DNA from: an uncultured Pseudomonadales bacterium
GTDB taxonomy: Bacteria; Pseudomonadota; Gammaproteobacteria; Pseudomonadales; Azotimanducaceae
Length of the DNA stretch: 64,000 nucleotides
Assembly (NCBI GenBank): GCA_951813295.1
Contig: CATOTI010000002.1
Coordinates: forward strand, 3,978,522 to 4,042,521
Direction of reading: 5' to 3'
The notes beneath the pieces were generated by a model. That model was given only the letters and a program-made list of their open reading frames with translations, was not told where the DNA came from and made no database searches. Every line of letters starts with the position of its first letter. The first letter of the stretch is position 1. Position numbers and translations under genes: made by a program. Positions 34,441 through 43,475 of this stretch are shown here, in pieces.

Positions 34441-34965
34441 ATGGCCGTTTTGCGCACCGAAGAGCGACGGACGTTCATCGACGCCGTCGTCACGAAAGCC
34501 GCCGAGATGCGCGTGCCGATCGCCGTCGCGATCGTCACGGCGGAGGGTCACCTCCTGTCACTCGAACGAATGGATAGCGCCGGGTTTCTGACCAGCGAGA
34601 TCGCTCAGGCGAAGGCGTTCACGGTGGCGGCGTTCCGGTCGATGAGCCCGCGATTTCAGGACGGTCTTCTGATCCAGCAGTGGTTCAAGGAACGTAACCC
34701 GCAGATGCTCGTCAACGCCGCGGTCTTCACCGGCGGAAAGGTGGTGGTCTCCGGCGGGTCCGCGCCGATCTTCAAGGGTGACGAACTCGTCGGCGCTTAT
34801 GGGATCAGCGGTGGAACGTCGGATCAGGACGAGGTCATCGCACGCCACGCCCGCGAGAGCGTGGGTTGGTCTCACCTGTCGGCAACCGACGACACGCCCG
34901 AGGACGTCAAGGCGCACATCAACGAAATCTACGACGACGTGGGACTCGGCGACCGTTCGCTCTAG
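34441..34965 (+). CDS. GlcG/HbpS-family heme-binding protein (DUF336)
   Basis: 174 residues from the ATG at 34441 (MAVLRTEERRTFIDAV). GlcG/HbpS fold pattern: PIAVAIVTAEGHLLSLERMDSAGFLTSEIAQAKAFTVAAF and the C-terminal half VFTGGKVVVSGGSAPIFKGDELVGAYGISGGTSDQDEVIARHA. Members bind heme or flavin or act as accessory sensors and are frequent near aromatic-oxygenase genes. Divergent from the Rieske/immunity-like run. Family confident, function not. Confidence 0.85.
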   Translation: MAVLRTEERRTFIDAVVTKAAEMRVPIAVAIVTAEGHLLSLERMDSAGFLTSEIAQAKAFTVAAFRSMSPRFQDGLLIQQWFKERNPQMLVNAAVFTGGKVVVSGGSAPIFKGDELVGAYGISGGTSDQDEVIARHARESVGWSHLSATDDTPEDVKAHINEIYDDVGLGDRSL

Positions 34966-35038
34966 CGTCTCTCGCCTGCGCCCGCGCGATGCGTCTTTTC
35001 AAGAACCGTACGTCCGAGTAGACGCTCGTTGGTAACGG

Positions 35039-35542
35039 TCATTGATCATCCGGGTCGGAGGTTCCCTTCGCTCGGATGCTCTGGAGCACGAACACCGCGA
35101 TCTCGGCTGTCCCGTGCAACAGCAGCAACACGATGGCGAGGGCGTACCAGGCGTGCATTTCGCCCGGCAAAACGCCGGTGGCTGCCGCGATGGACATGCC
35201 GATGATGAGCAAGAACAACGTCGAGAGCCCAAAATTGAGCTTGAGGGGACCGCGGACACGGCGACGTGCCCAGGTCAGCCCCAGGCCCACGGTCAGCATG
35301 TAAACGATCATCACCACGAGGCCCGTTCGGGCGACGTTGTCGAGCAGAAGCCCGAACTCGACCAGCACGATCGGCAGTAGTGCGAGGAACAGGGCGCCGA
35401 CACTCCAAGCGAGCGCGAAGACGAGGCTCAATTGAGCCTGCGGTTCCCACTCATCGGAGAATCCGCCGCGAAAGATGATGACCAACGATGCAAAACCGGT
35501 GACCGCCACCGCGATCTCGGCGAGCGTATGAAACGCATCCAT
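35039..35542 (-). CDS. multi-pass membrane protein, unknown
   Basis: 167 residues from the ATG at 35542 (MDAFHTLAEIAVAVTGFASLVIIF); a longer frame to 35581 is possible. Five hydrophobic segments separated by short loops, e.g. LSLVFALAWSVGALFLALLPIVLVEFGLLL and FGLSTLFLLIIGMSIAAATGV. I recognise no named family. It stands between the GlcG-like gene (convergent) and the zinc-type ABC system. Confidence 0.65.
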   Translation of the reverse strand: MDAFHTLAEIAVAVTGFASLVIIFRGGFSDEWEPQAQLSLVFALAWSVGALFLALLPIVLVEFGLLLDNVARTGLVVMIVYMLTVGLGLTWARRRVRGPLKLNFGLSTLFLLIIGMSIAAATGVLPGEMHAWYALAIVLLLLHGTAEIAVFVLQSIRAKGTSDPDDQ

Positions 35543-35649
35543 CCTGAATCCCTTCGGTAGATCTTGGTGGGTGACCGCCACCCACCAAAGGGGCCCACAT
35601 CGACCCGTCGAGCAACATGATGCCTGTAAGTGTTGCCTCTACGGCGCCG

Positions 35650-36957
35650 CTAACCCGGCGTCGGTCCACCGACGCGCGAAAGGCGATACGCGCGCCAGGC
35701 GGGCAGCAGGCTCAGCACGAGGGCCGAAACAAAGATCAGGCCGAGTACGACGGTGCTCGAGGGGCCGAAGATCTGCCAGGACAGCGTCAGTCCCATCTGA
35801 TCGGCGAGCGGCCCGTTGATGAGGCCGATGGTGGCCAGCAGACCAGCGATCGCCACGACGACGCCGATGGTCACGATGAGAAGAGACTCGATCATGAGCA
35901 GGCCGACGATGAAGAGCGAGGGCGCTCCGATCGAACGCAGGATCTCGATCTCGCGACGCCGTTCGCGCATGGAAGCGAGCAGCATCGCGTTCAGCCCGAA
36001 CAGGGATGAAACAAGCACAAGCACGGAGATGCCGCGCAGTGCGTCTTCGACCGTGCCGAGGAGTTCCCAGAGTTGTGCTAACGCGACACCCGGCAGGATG
36101 GCGAGTAGAGGTTCTGTCTTGTAGTCGTTGACCCAGCGCTGAACCTGGAACGTCGCCATGGGCGACTTGAGTCCGAGGAGCAGTGCCGTGACGGCATCGA
36201 GCGGCGCGTCGTCCGCGTGGTCTTCGTCGTCATGCGCGTCGTCTTCGTGCGTATCGTCTTCGTCGTGGGCCTCCGCCTCGACGTGGCCAGGCGCTTCGTC
36301 GTGCGCTTCACCGTCATCGTGGATTTCGTCAATCGCCTCGAGGCTCACGAACAGTGCGTTGTCGACCGGCGTGCCGGAAGTCGAAAGCCGGCCGACGACC
36401 CTGAAAGGCGCGTCGTCGTGGTGCTGGAAGCTCGTTTCCGCCACGCCGTGGCTCAAGATCAGCGAATCGCGGAGCCCGTAACCGAGCGATTGCGCCACGC
36501 GCGCGCCAATCACGACATCGACTATTTCGTCGAAAGCTTCGCCCTCGGCAAACGCCAGTTCTCGGTCACGACCGTAGCGGTAGCGATCGAAGAACTCTGC
36601 CGTCGTTCCGACCACTCGAAAACCGCGATGCGAATCGCCGAGCGACATCGGCACGATCCAGTCGACCTGCTCCTGTTCGGTGATCTCTTCGACCGATTCC
36701 CACGTCACATTGGCGGTTGCGTTGCCGATTCGAAAGATCGACAGCAGCAGAAGGTTCACTTCGGTCGTTCGCGCGCCGACGATCAGATCGACGCCGGACA
36801 CGGTGCTCGCGAAGCTTGATCGCGCCTCTTCGCGAACATGCTCGACGCCGAGCAGTACAAAGACGCTGAGCGCGACCGACACACAGGTCAGCACCACGCC
36901 GCCCAATCGATAGCGCAGGCTGTGAGACGCAACCGAAAGAATGGCGGCGGCACCCAT
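35650..36957 (-). CDS. ABC transporter permease (FtsX/MacB-like) with His/Asp-rich loop
   Basis: 435 residues with an FtsX-like permease layout: an N-terminal helix (residues ~17-37), a large extracytoplasmic domain, then three C-terminal helices from ~305 (SVLVLVSSLFGLNAMLLASMRERRREIEILRSIGAPSLFIVGLLMIESL). Residues ~212-252 form an extraordinary acidic His-rich loop of repeated HDE/DDEDH-type units, as in zinc-handling proteins. The start overlaps the ATPase stop (TGATG). Together with the ATPase and divergent DUF3299 gene this resembles the Vibrio Zrg-type zinc uptake system; the assignment is inference from layout. Confidence 0.85.
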   Translation of the reverse strand: MGAAAILSVASHSLRYRLGGVVLTCVSVALSVFVLLGVEHVREEARSSFASTVSGVDLIVGARTTEVNLLLLSIFRIGNATANVTWESVEEITEQEQVDWIVPMSLGDSHRGFRVVGTTAEFFDRYRYGRDRELAFAEGEAFDEIVDVVIGARVAQSLGYGLRDSLILSHGVAETSFQHHDDAPFRVVGRLSTSGTPVDNALFVSLEAIDEIHDDGEAHDEAPGHVEAEAHDEDDTHEDDAHDDEDHADDAPLDAVTALLLGLKSPMATFQVQRWVNDYKTEPLLAILPGVALAQLWELLGTVEDALRGISVLVLVSSLFGLNAMLLASMRERRREIEILRSIGAPSLFIVGLLMIESLLIVTIGVVVAIAGLLATIGLINGPLADQMGLTLSWQIFGPSSTVVLGLIFVSALVLSLLPAWRAYRLSRVGGPTPG

Positions 36958-37658
36958 CAGTTGTTCTCCGTCGAATGCAGATCGCTGATGGCGGTCTTGT
37001 TTTCGAAACGCTCTGCGATCGTCGGGTCATGACTGACGAACACCATCGCGGAACGCTGGGCCTCGACGACGTCGAACAACAGGTCGAGGAACGCGTCGCG
37101 ATTGACGGTATCGAGGGCGGATGTGGGCTCGTCGACGAGCAGCAGTTCGGGCGCATTGACGAGGGCGCGAACGATGGCGACGCGCTGCTGCTGGCCGATG
37201 CTGAGTTGATCGGCGCGACGCCCGCCCAGTTGGAGGGGCAGGTTCACGGCGTCGAGCAGCTCGTTGGTTCGGTCGCGACCGGACTGTTGTTGCCCCCCGA
37301 AATGCGCCGCGAGAAGGACGTTGTCGACGACGGAAAGGTAGGGGATCAGGTTGAACTGTTGAAACACGACGCCGACGTGCTTGGCGCGAAACCGATCGCG
37401 TTGACGGACGGAAAGATCGGCGAGGTCCGTCCCGAGTACGCCGAGCGAGCCGGACTGCGGTACCTGTAAACCCGCGATCAGGTTCAACAGGGTCGATTTG
37501 CCGCTTCCCGATTCGCCGTAGAGGAAGACGCACTCGCGCCGGCCGACCTCCCACGACCTGATCGCGAGGACTGGAGGCGCGCCGTTGGTGTAGCGGAACG
37601 TGAGCTCGGAAACGCTGACGGCCGGGGTCTCGGTATCGATCTCGTTCGGCGGTGCCAT
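36957..37658 (-). CDS. ABC transporter ATP-binding protein (LolD/MacB-like)
   Basis: 233 residues. Walker A GESGSGKSTLLNLIAGL (residues ~49-65), Q-loop VVFQQFNLIPYLSVVDNV, signature LSIGQQQRVAIVRALV and Walker B ELLLVDEPTSALD, then the H-loop VSHDP. This is the LolD/MacB/FtsE-type subfamily that pairs with FtsX-like permeases. It precedes and overlaps its permease gene and lies divergent from the DUF3299 gene. The permease's His-rich loop points to a metal-related function. Confidence 0.93.
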   Translation of the reverse strand: MAPPNEIDTETPAVSVSELTFRYTNGAPPVLAIRSWEVGRRECVFLYGESGSGKSTLLNLIAGLQVPQSGSLGVLGTDLADLSVRQRDRFRAKHVGVVFQQFNLIPYLSVVDNVLLAAHFGGQQQSGRDRTNELLDAVNLPLQLGGRRADQLSIGQQQRVAIVRALVNAPELLLVDEPTSALDTVNRDAFLDLLFDVVEAQRSAMVFVSHDPTIAERFENKTAISDLHSTENN

Positions 37659-37732
37659 CGATGAAACGGCTCTCGGATGAATGGCGGCGATGATATAAAG
37701 TGCCGGCCACCATGTGTACGGACTCCAAGGCC

Positions 37733-38173
37733 ATGTTGCGTCGGATCCTCGGTTTAGGATTCATCATCCTGGTGATCGGTCAGGCGAACGCTGATCCGCT
37801 CACGCTCGGGTGGCGAGACCTGCTGCCGAAACAGCTGAGTTCAGAGAGCACGTTGCCTTATGGCGAACAGGTGCGTGGGGATCTGGACGAGCAAGACGTT
37901 CGCATCCCTGGCTACATCGTTCCCCTGGAGTACGACGACAACCGCGCCGTGACACGTTTCCTGCTGGTTCCCTACTTCGGTGCGTGCATTCACGAACCGC
38001 CGCCACCGCCCAACCAGACGATCTATGCCGAGTTCGATCCGGGCGTCGAAGTGAAATCGATCTGGTATCCCTACTGGATCGAAGGGGAGGTGAGCGTCAG
38101 TCAGGTGAACGCGGCGCTCGCGACGGCGTCGTATTCGATCAACGTCGACAAGGTCGAGTCTTACGAGCAGTGA
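37733..38173 (+). CDS. DUF3299 periplasmic protein
   Basis: 146 residues from the ATG at 37733, with signal peptide MLRRILGLGFIILVIGQANA (residues 1-20); an ATG at 37712 would add seven residues. Mature pattern: LGWRDLLP near the N-terminus, IPGYIVPLEYDDNRAVTRFLLVPYFGACIHEPPPPPNQTIYA, a DUF3299 hallmark with conserved Cys and His. The family is found beside FtsX-like ABC exporters and zinc-regulated genes. Here it is divergent from such an ABC pair, with a 74-base promoter gap. Confidence 0.85.
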   Translation: MLRRILGLGFIILVIGQANADPLTLGWRDLLPKQLSSESTLPYGEQVRGDLDEQDVRIPGYIVPLEYDDNRAVTRFLLVPYFGACIHEPPPPPNQTIYAEFDPGVEVKSIWYPYWIEGEVSVSQVNAALATASYSINVDKVESYEQ

Positions 38174-38287
38174 CGCGGAATGATGGGCGGCCGCTGAACC
38201 TCGCGGCATACCGATCTTATTGAGCGAATAGTGGACGACGAACAGGCCCAAGGTCCGAAGCCATAGCGACGAAGGCCTTTCGCGGGA

Positions 38288-38755
38288 CTACAAGAGGAAC
38301 GTCACGTTGTCCTGATGCTCGTTGAGCCCCAGCAAAGTGACCTTCTTGAACGCGATCCGGAATCCGTCGGTCTCGCGCGCGAGGCGGTACTCGCTCGATC
38401 CCGCGTGGAGGCGCTGAACGTGTTTGCGGACCTCGGTGATGAGGAAATTCGCGCGCACGTCGATCGACTCGGTGGCGTTGATCTCGATGTTCGACACCAT
38501 GCGTCGAAGGCGTGATGGGGGGGACTGGGCGAACGCCTTGCCATCGATGAGGCGCTTGACGAACGATTCGAGAATCCGGCGGTCGGCGTAGAGAATCGAG
38601 ACATGCAGATTCGGGTCGAAGGCCTCCTCGTTCGACGGAATCCAGTACGTGCATGGATCGGCAAAGAGATCGAGCCAGTCGCTGTATCGGTTCTCATCCA
38701 TCAGCCGAGCTTCTCGATAGAGAAACTGCTCGACTTCGTCCTTGAGCCCGCTCAT
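38288..38755 (-). CDS. aromatic ring-hydroxylating dioxygenase beta subunit (SnoaL-like)
   Basis: 155 residues from the ATG at 38755, which overlaps the alpha-subunit stop (ATGA). Cystatin-like NTF2 fold of dioxygenase beta subunits: FLYREARLMDENRYSDWLDLFADPCTYWIP near residues 10-40, then RLRRMVSNIEI and TDGFRIAFKKVTLLG. It supports the alpha subunit structurally in (alpha-beta)3 enzymes. No ferredoxin or reductase genes are adjacent, so these must come from elsewhere. Confidence 0.9.
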   Translation of the reverse strand: MSGLKDEVEQFLYREARLMDENRYSDWLDLFADPCTYWIPSNEEAFDPNLHVSILYADRRILESFVKRLIDGKAFAQSPPSRLRRMVSNIEINATESIDVRANFLITEVRKHVQRLHAGSSEYRLARETDGFRIAFKKVTLLGLNEHQDNVTFLL

Positions 38756-40011
38756 ACCCACATCCGCTCTTTCCAGTAGCGATACATCGCCCGTTGCGGC
38801 AGCTCGTCCGTGACGTGCGCGACCGTCGTGCCGTCCTCGGCCTGTTCCTCTCGATGGGTCCCGCGCTTGAAGAGCAACCAGGGATCTTGTGCACAACGCA
38901 AGCCCTCGAAGACCCGGTTGAACATTTCGATGTCGTCGTGGATGCCGCCGCCGTTCGGGCTGTAGAACGCTTCGAACTGACGAATTCGCTGCGTGTTGAT
39001 CTCATCGGGAACGCCTTTCAGAAGGGCCGGGGCGAGCGTTACCTCCGTCCGGTTGTGGGCGATTGGGTGAATGGTGCGCACTTGCTGGTTCAGGAGTACC
39101 AGATTGGGAAAGACGTTCATGTGAGTGCCGCCGAGCGCGATGACCTCGTGAGCGCGTGCTTCGCCGTGCGCGTCTACCATGGCGGCAACGTAGTCTCGGC
39201 CAGCGGGCGATCGCTCGAGCCCTTCGATTCGATGGCGAACGCGCGCGGGCGTCAGGTTCGGCCGGGAGTAGTCGAGCAACGTATGGCCGTGACCCATCGC
39301 CCGGGTTTGCGCATCGGAATCGCCGTCGAACGTGGAGACGCGCTGTCCGCTTTGCTCGTGAACGGCCTGGAAGAACGACTGGTGGGTGAAGTTCGGGTGG
39401 TAGCCGTCGATCGAGTTCTCCATCTGCAGCTTCCAGTTGCCGTCGTAGGCGAGGAGGGCGGAGCCTGCGCGAACGTCGATCTCGCCGAGCGGCGAAAGAT
39501 CACAGAAGTTGTCGATCTGGCGCCGTACGGCGGGACCGAGAAAGTCGATCAGCGATTCACCATCGGGTGCCAGGCTTGCGAAGACAAAGCCGCGGTACTG
39601 ATCGATCCGTGCCGGTTTCGAGAGTGACAGCGTCGATCGGTCGATATCGTCATAGGCGTCGGCATAGGGGATCAGGTCCAACGTGCCGTCGAGCCGGTAC
39701 GTCCAACCGTGGTACTCGCAGCGGAAGCGTTTCGTCCGGCCACAATCTTCCTGGCAGACGGTCGCCGCGCGATGGCGACATCGGTTCATCAGCACCTGTA
39801 CCGAGTCGGTCTCGTCTCGACAGAAGATGACGGGCGCCCGCCCGATCGATTTGCGTTTGAAATCACCCGCCGCGGGGACCTCACTCGCATGGCCGATGAA
39901 GACCCACGCTTTGGCAAAGATCGCGTCGAGTTCGGCTTCGAAAACGTTCGGGTCGATGTAGATGTCGCCGTGTACTGCGTCGTCGGCGACGAGTGATGTG
40001 TAGTCGTTCAT
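38752..40011 (-). CDS. aromatic ring-hydroxylating dioxygenase alpha subunit
   Basis: 419 residues from the ATG at 40011 (MNDYTSLV), ribosome site gaggt. Rieske cluster CRHRAATVCQ...CEYHGWTY (C-x-H...C-x2-H), then the mononuclear iron ligands in MENSIDGYHPNFTH. This is the class II (two-subunit) dioxygenase architecture; such enzymes cis-dihydroxylate aromatic or benzoate-like substrates. It is transcribed ahead of its beta subunit and eleven bases downstream of a PhyH-family gene, suggesting a shared oxidative pathway. Confidence 0.93.
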   Translation of the reverse strand: MNDYTSLVADDAVHGDIYIDPNVFEAELDAIFAKAWVFIGHASEVPAAGDFKRKSIGRAPVIFCRDETDSVQVLMNRCRHRAATVCQEDCGRTKRFRCEYHGWTYRLDGTLDLIPYADAYDDIDRSTLSLSKPARIDQYRGFVFASLAPDGESLIDFLGPAVRRQIDNFCDLSPLGEIDVRAGSALLAYDGNWKLQMENSIDGYHPNFTHQSFFQAVHEQSGQRVSTFDGDSDAQTRAMGHGHTLLDYSRPNLTPARVRHRIEGLERSPAGRDYVAAMVDAHGEARAHEVIALGGTHMNVFPNLVLLNQQVRTIHPIAHNRTEVTLAPALLKGVPDEINTQRIRQFEAFYSPNGGGIHDDIEMFNRVFEGLRCAQDPWLLFKRGTHREEQAEDGTTVAHVTDELPQRAMYRYWKERMWV

Positions 40012-40021
40012 TCGATCTACC

Positions 40022-40867
40022 TCAAGTCGGATTCGAGTCATCGAGAGCCGCCGCGTCTTCGTCCGACCATTGACGCCAACGCGCCTCGTCCGGTTGCAGG
40101 AAGCCGCTGTTGCCGCGTGTTTGCAGGTGATCGTCAGTGCCTAAGAGCCGCAGTGAACGATGATCGTTTCGTTGCCGGGCCCAGCGGATGAGCTGCTGAC
40201 AGTTTGGCCCGTCGAACGTATCCGTGTGCTTCATCCACGACGAGTTGTAATAGATGCTGAAGAAATAGCGTTTGTCCGCCGAGATGTTCGGCGATCCCGA
40301 GTGTACGAGGCCGTTGTGCGTCACGATCACGTCGCCCGCCCGCAGGTAGATCAGGGCCTCGTCCGGGTGGGGCTGCATCATTTCATCCGGCGCCATCTCG
40401 ATGGGTTCGATATGCGAGCCGACGCGAACTCGTAGCGGCCCGGTCTCGTCGGTCAGATCCTGCAGATAGCAGATGGCGTTGATCGACACGGGGTTACGGT
40501 ACTCGCCGGTCGGAAAACCAGCCCAACGGTCGCGGTGCCAAGCGGTCACCCGACCCGCGGCCGCCTCGCGCGGTATCGGCGGGAAAGCGGCGAGCGTGAG
40601 ATTGTCGAGCTGAACGAACGGTCCCATGACACGTTCGGCGAACGCGACGATCTGGGGATTCGATACCGCTGGCCACATGAGGCCCGGCGACCGTTCGAGC
40701 ATGTTGCCGAACCACCAGCGGAGCGGCTGTTGCAGCGCGCCAACGTGGCTGGCTTCGAGACGATCGCATTCGTCGCGCCAGGCGGCGACCGTGTCTGCGT
40801 CGTAGACCGCCTCGAAGATCGTGTAGCCGTCGCGTCGGTACGCGGCCAGCCGAGATTCGATATCCAT
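40022..40867 (-). CDS. phytanoyl-CoA dioxygenase (PhyH) family protein
   Basis: 281 residues from the ATG at 40867 (MDIESRLAAYRRDGYTIF). Fe(II)/2-oxoglutarate oxygenase of the PhyH family: the HxD motif WHRDRW near residue 140 and the distal His in VTHNGLVHSGSPNISADKRYF, followed by the 2-oxoglutarate Arg region. It could hydroxylate a CoA ester, a prenylated compound or a small natural product. It is the first gene of a likely transcript continuing into the two-subunit dioxygenase. Confidence 0.88.
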   Translation of the reverse strand: MDIESRLAAYRRDGYTIFEAVYDADTVAAWRDECDRLEASHVGALQQPLRWWFGNMLERSPGLMWPAVSNPQIVAFAERVMGPFVQLDNLTLAAFPPIPREAAAGRVTAWHRDRWAGFPTGEYRNPVSINAICYLQDLTDETGPLRVRVGSHIEPIEMAPDEMMQPHPDEALIYLRAGDVIVTHNGLVHSGSPNISADKRYFFSIYYNSSWMKHTDTFDGPNCQQLIRWARQRNDHRSLRLLGTDDHLQTRGNSGFLQPDEARWRQWSDEDAAALDDSNPT

Positions 40868-40959
40868 GCTCGCTCCGCCTCGTTTGAACGATGATACGCA
40901 CGGTTTTCGTTCCACGTTCCCTGGCGTGGAAACAGTCGACGGCGTGCTACGGTCGGTAC

Positions 40960-41469
40960 ATGGAAAAATCGCGGGCCGGTAAGCGTTTCCGCATCAAGCG
41001 GTGGTGGCTCGTCGTGGGCTCATTGGTACTGATCATCGTGCTGATGTCGGTCACTCGCGGCTCGACGCGACGTGTGCTTGCCGGTGCGCCGACCACCGTG
41101 CCGTCCGACTTCAGCTTCATCGGGCGAATGAGCCCGTGCTATCTCGAACTCGAGCCTGGCGCCGAGGCGTTGCGGGTCAACTGTTTTCACCTCGCAGGCG
41201 TTCTGCACATCCATTCGGCACGCTATTCGAAACTGCCGCGTTTGAGTGGCGAGAACTGGGTCGTCACGGTGCGTCGCGATCCTGATGTTCGGGTCGAGAT
41301 CGACGGCAGTATCTACGAGATGCGCGCTGTCCCCATCGATGACGAAACGGCGCGCCGCCAGATCCTCTACGACCGCGGTTACTCCGTCGCTTGGGATGGG
41401 ATCACCGTCGTTCGGTTTTTGCCCCGCGAACCCATGGATCCCGTAGTCCCTGGGGCTGACCGATCGTGA
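40960..41469 (+). CDS. single-pass membrane-anchored protein, unknown
   Basis: 169 residues from the ATG at 40960. A basic N-terminus precedes one transmembrane helix (WWLVVGSLVLIIVLMSV, residues ~15-31), then a C-terminal globular domain ending VVRFLPREPMDPVV. No recognised family. It overlaps the phosphotransferase gene by four bases (GTGA), so the two are probably one operon, and it is divergent from PhyH. Confidence 0.6.
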   Translation: MEKSRAGKRFRIKRWWLVVGSLVLIIVLMSVTRGSTRRVLAGAPTTVPSDFSFIGRMSPCYLELEPGAEALRVNCFHLAGVLHIHSARYSKLPRLSGENWVVTVRRDPDVRVEIDGSIYEMRAVPIDDETARRQILYDRGYSVAWDGITVVRFLPREPMDPVVPGADRS

Positions 41470-42320
41470 AGGAATCCCCCGCTGATGCTCTGAAAGCACT
41501 GCTCCTGGGTGCTTGCGTGCTGCGGCCAGAGTCCGCCTGCCGCCTGGCGCGGATCGAAGGGAGCCGGTCGTACGTTTACGAGGTCTTTGTTGATGACGAC
41601 ACCGAGTCGCGCTTCGTCGCGAAGATGTCGAATCGGGCCGAGATCCGCGCGCTCGAAGCCATGGCCCGCGACGGTATCGTTGGGGTTGCGCGGGTCGTCG
41701 TGTCGGATCTTTCGACGGATCCGGCGATGCTCATCATGCCGTCGTACCCCGGCGAGCACGGTCAGTTCGGCTCGATGCCGTCGCGGGCGATCGACACGCT
41801 CGCACGAATCCACGTTCACTTCGCGAACGAGGGTCACCTAGGCGGTTTTGACGACCTGTCGATCGACGAACTCTTCGGCTGGGCGTTTGGCGACATGTCG
41901 ATCTATGAACCGGGACTCGTGGCGAAGATGGACTCGATTCGCGACGCGATTGACGTTTTTCGATCGATGATCGAGCGACTACCGCGCACGCTCGTGCACT
42001 GGGACATGCACCCGGACAATGTGCTCGCAAGTGGAGACGACGCGGTCATCATCGATTGGGAGCATGCCTCGGTCGGGCCGCCACTCATCGACCTGACCAA
42101 CATGATCGATTGGGGTTCGCGGGGATTCCGCACCTACGCCGAGCGGATCGAGTACTACTCGGGGCGGCCATTCGATTGGGTCGAGAAGCGACAAGAATTC
42201 GATTGGTGCGCGGCGATGACGACCATCCGGTATATGTGGGTTCCCGCACGCGGTGGTAACCAATCGAGGGCCAGTGAGATGGCCGACGCTGTGATTCGCC
42301 ACCTCGATCGCTTGTGTTAG
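41466..42320 (+). CDS. phosphotransferase (aminoglycoside/choline kinase-like)
   Basis: 284 residues from a GTG at 41466. Kinase-like fold: ESRFVAKMSNRAEIRALEAM for the nucleotide-binding lysine region, catalytic loop LVHWDMHPDNVLASGDD and metal-binding VIIDWEHASVGPPLIDLTNMI. It phosphorylates a small hydroxylated or amino compound; the exact substrate is unknown. It overlaps the upstream membrane-anchored gene. Confidence 0.85.
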   Translation: MKESPADALKALLLGACVLRPESACRLARIEGSRSYVYEVFVDDDTESRFVAKMSNRAEIRALEAMARDGIVGVARVVVSDLSTDPAMLIMPSYPGEHGQFGSMPSRAIDTLARIHVHFANEGHLGGFDDLSIDELFGWAFGDMSIYEPGLVAKMDSIRDAIDVFRSMIERLPRTLVHWDMHPDNVLASGDDAVIIDWEHASVGPPLIDLTNMIDWGSRGFRTYAERIEYYSGRPFDWVEKRQEFDWCAAMTTIRYMWVPARGGNQSRASEMADAVIRHLDRLC

Positions 42321-42386
42321 CGCGACGGTTGTAAGTACGCGTGGATTTCAGCACCGTCGGCCCGAGTTTGAGACTTGGCGACGACG

Positions 42387-43427
42387 ATGACGGCAACAAC
42401 CCGGTTCCTCGACCTGGAATCGAAAGTCATGGGCGCGGCGGTGCCGATGTCGGTAGTTCTGCCACCCGGTTTCGAAGAATCGGATGACGATTTACCGCTC
42501 CTCATCAATCTTCATGGTGGGGGCGGGGATCGTACGTTCCTGACCGATGCGCTCCCTATTTGGAGCGCGCTCTGGGCTAGTGGTGATCTTCCACCGCTCG
42601 TGATGGTGTCGTTTTCCTCGGGGCCCGGCAGCTGGTATGGCGGCGCGTGGGAAAACTTCGTCCTGGAGGAGCTACCCGCATGGGCCCATGAGACGTTCGG
42701 CACGACCATGGACCCCGCCAGGACCGTCATGACGGGCATCGCGATGGGTGGCTACGGCACGCTCAAGATCGCGCTGAAGAACCCGGCTCGGTTTCGCGCG
42801 ATCGCGGCGCAGGAACCGGCGATTGAACCTTCGCTGACGCGGCTGCCGGATCACGGACGCAATAGCTGGTACCGCATGCCGCCAATGGAAGAGGCCGTCT
42901 GGGGTTCACCCGTCGATGCAGCGCTTTGGACTGCAGACAATCCGGCCGCGATCGCCGATATGAATGCTGACGCCATCCGCGCGAGCGGTCTCGAGATCTA
43001 TCTCGAAGTCGGTGACAAGGATTACATCAACCTGCACGACGGTGCCGAGTTCATGCACCGTGTGTTGTGGGATCGCGATATCCGTCACGAATACCACCTC
43101 GTGCGGTGGGCGGATCACGTGGGCGAGAGCATGGCGCGGCGGATGATGGAGGCGCATCGGTTTCTAGCAGCTGCGCTTGCCGGCGGGCTCGACGAGCCGA
43201 TCGATCTGGAACTCACGGAAGCGGAAACCGCGTATATCGCCTGGGTCAACGGCGGCGACATGGCCGCGGGGATAGAACCACCGACCGAGTTGAAGATGCT
43301 CGCGGATCCAGCGCGGGCGCCGACCGTGCATCGACATGTCTGGGATCCGCTCAAGGCGATGGCCGAAGGCGACCCGGATATGAATCGTGCCTACGCGTTG
43401 CTGCCGCCGACACTATCGGACGATTAG
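42387..43427 (+). CDS. esterase-D-like alpha/beta hydrolase with Ala at the nucleophile position
   Basis: About 346 residues from the ATG at 42387; the upstream TTG at 42375 is less likely. Alpha/beta-hydrolase pattern: oxyanion strand PLLINLHGGGGDRTFLTD and SSGPGSWYGGAWENFVLEELPAW. The nucleophile elbow reads GIAMGGYG where esterases of this type have G-x-S-x-G-G; the codon is gcg, one base from serine tcg. Later YLEVGDKDYINLHDG and RWADHVGES provide the Asp and His regions. So it is either a non-catalytic relative, a mutated esterase, or a base error. Confidence 0.75.
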   Translation: MTATTRFLDLESKVMGAAVPMSVVLPPGFEESDDDLPLLINLHGGGGDRTFLTDALPIWSALWASGDLPPLVMVSFSSGPGSWYGGAWENFVLEELPAWAHETFGTTMDPARTVMTGIAMGGYGTLKIALKNPARFRAIAAQEPAIEPSLTRLPDHGRNSWYRMPPMEEAVWGSPVDAALWTADNPAAIADMNADAIRASGLEIYLEVGDKDYINLHDGAEFMHRVLWDRDIRHEYHLVRWADHVGESMARRMMEAHRFLAAALAGGLDEPIDLELTEAETAYIAWVNGGDMAAGIEPPTELKMLADPARAPTVHRHVWDPLKAMAEGDPDMNRAYALLPPTLSDD

Positions 43428-43475
43428 GGTGGCGCCCCCGCCGGGCCTACCAAGCGCTGAATCCTCGGCTCGCCT

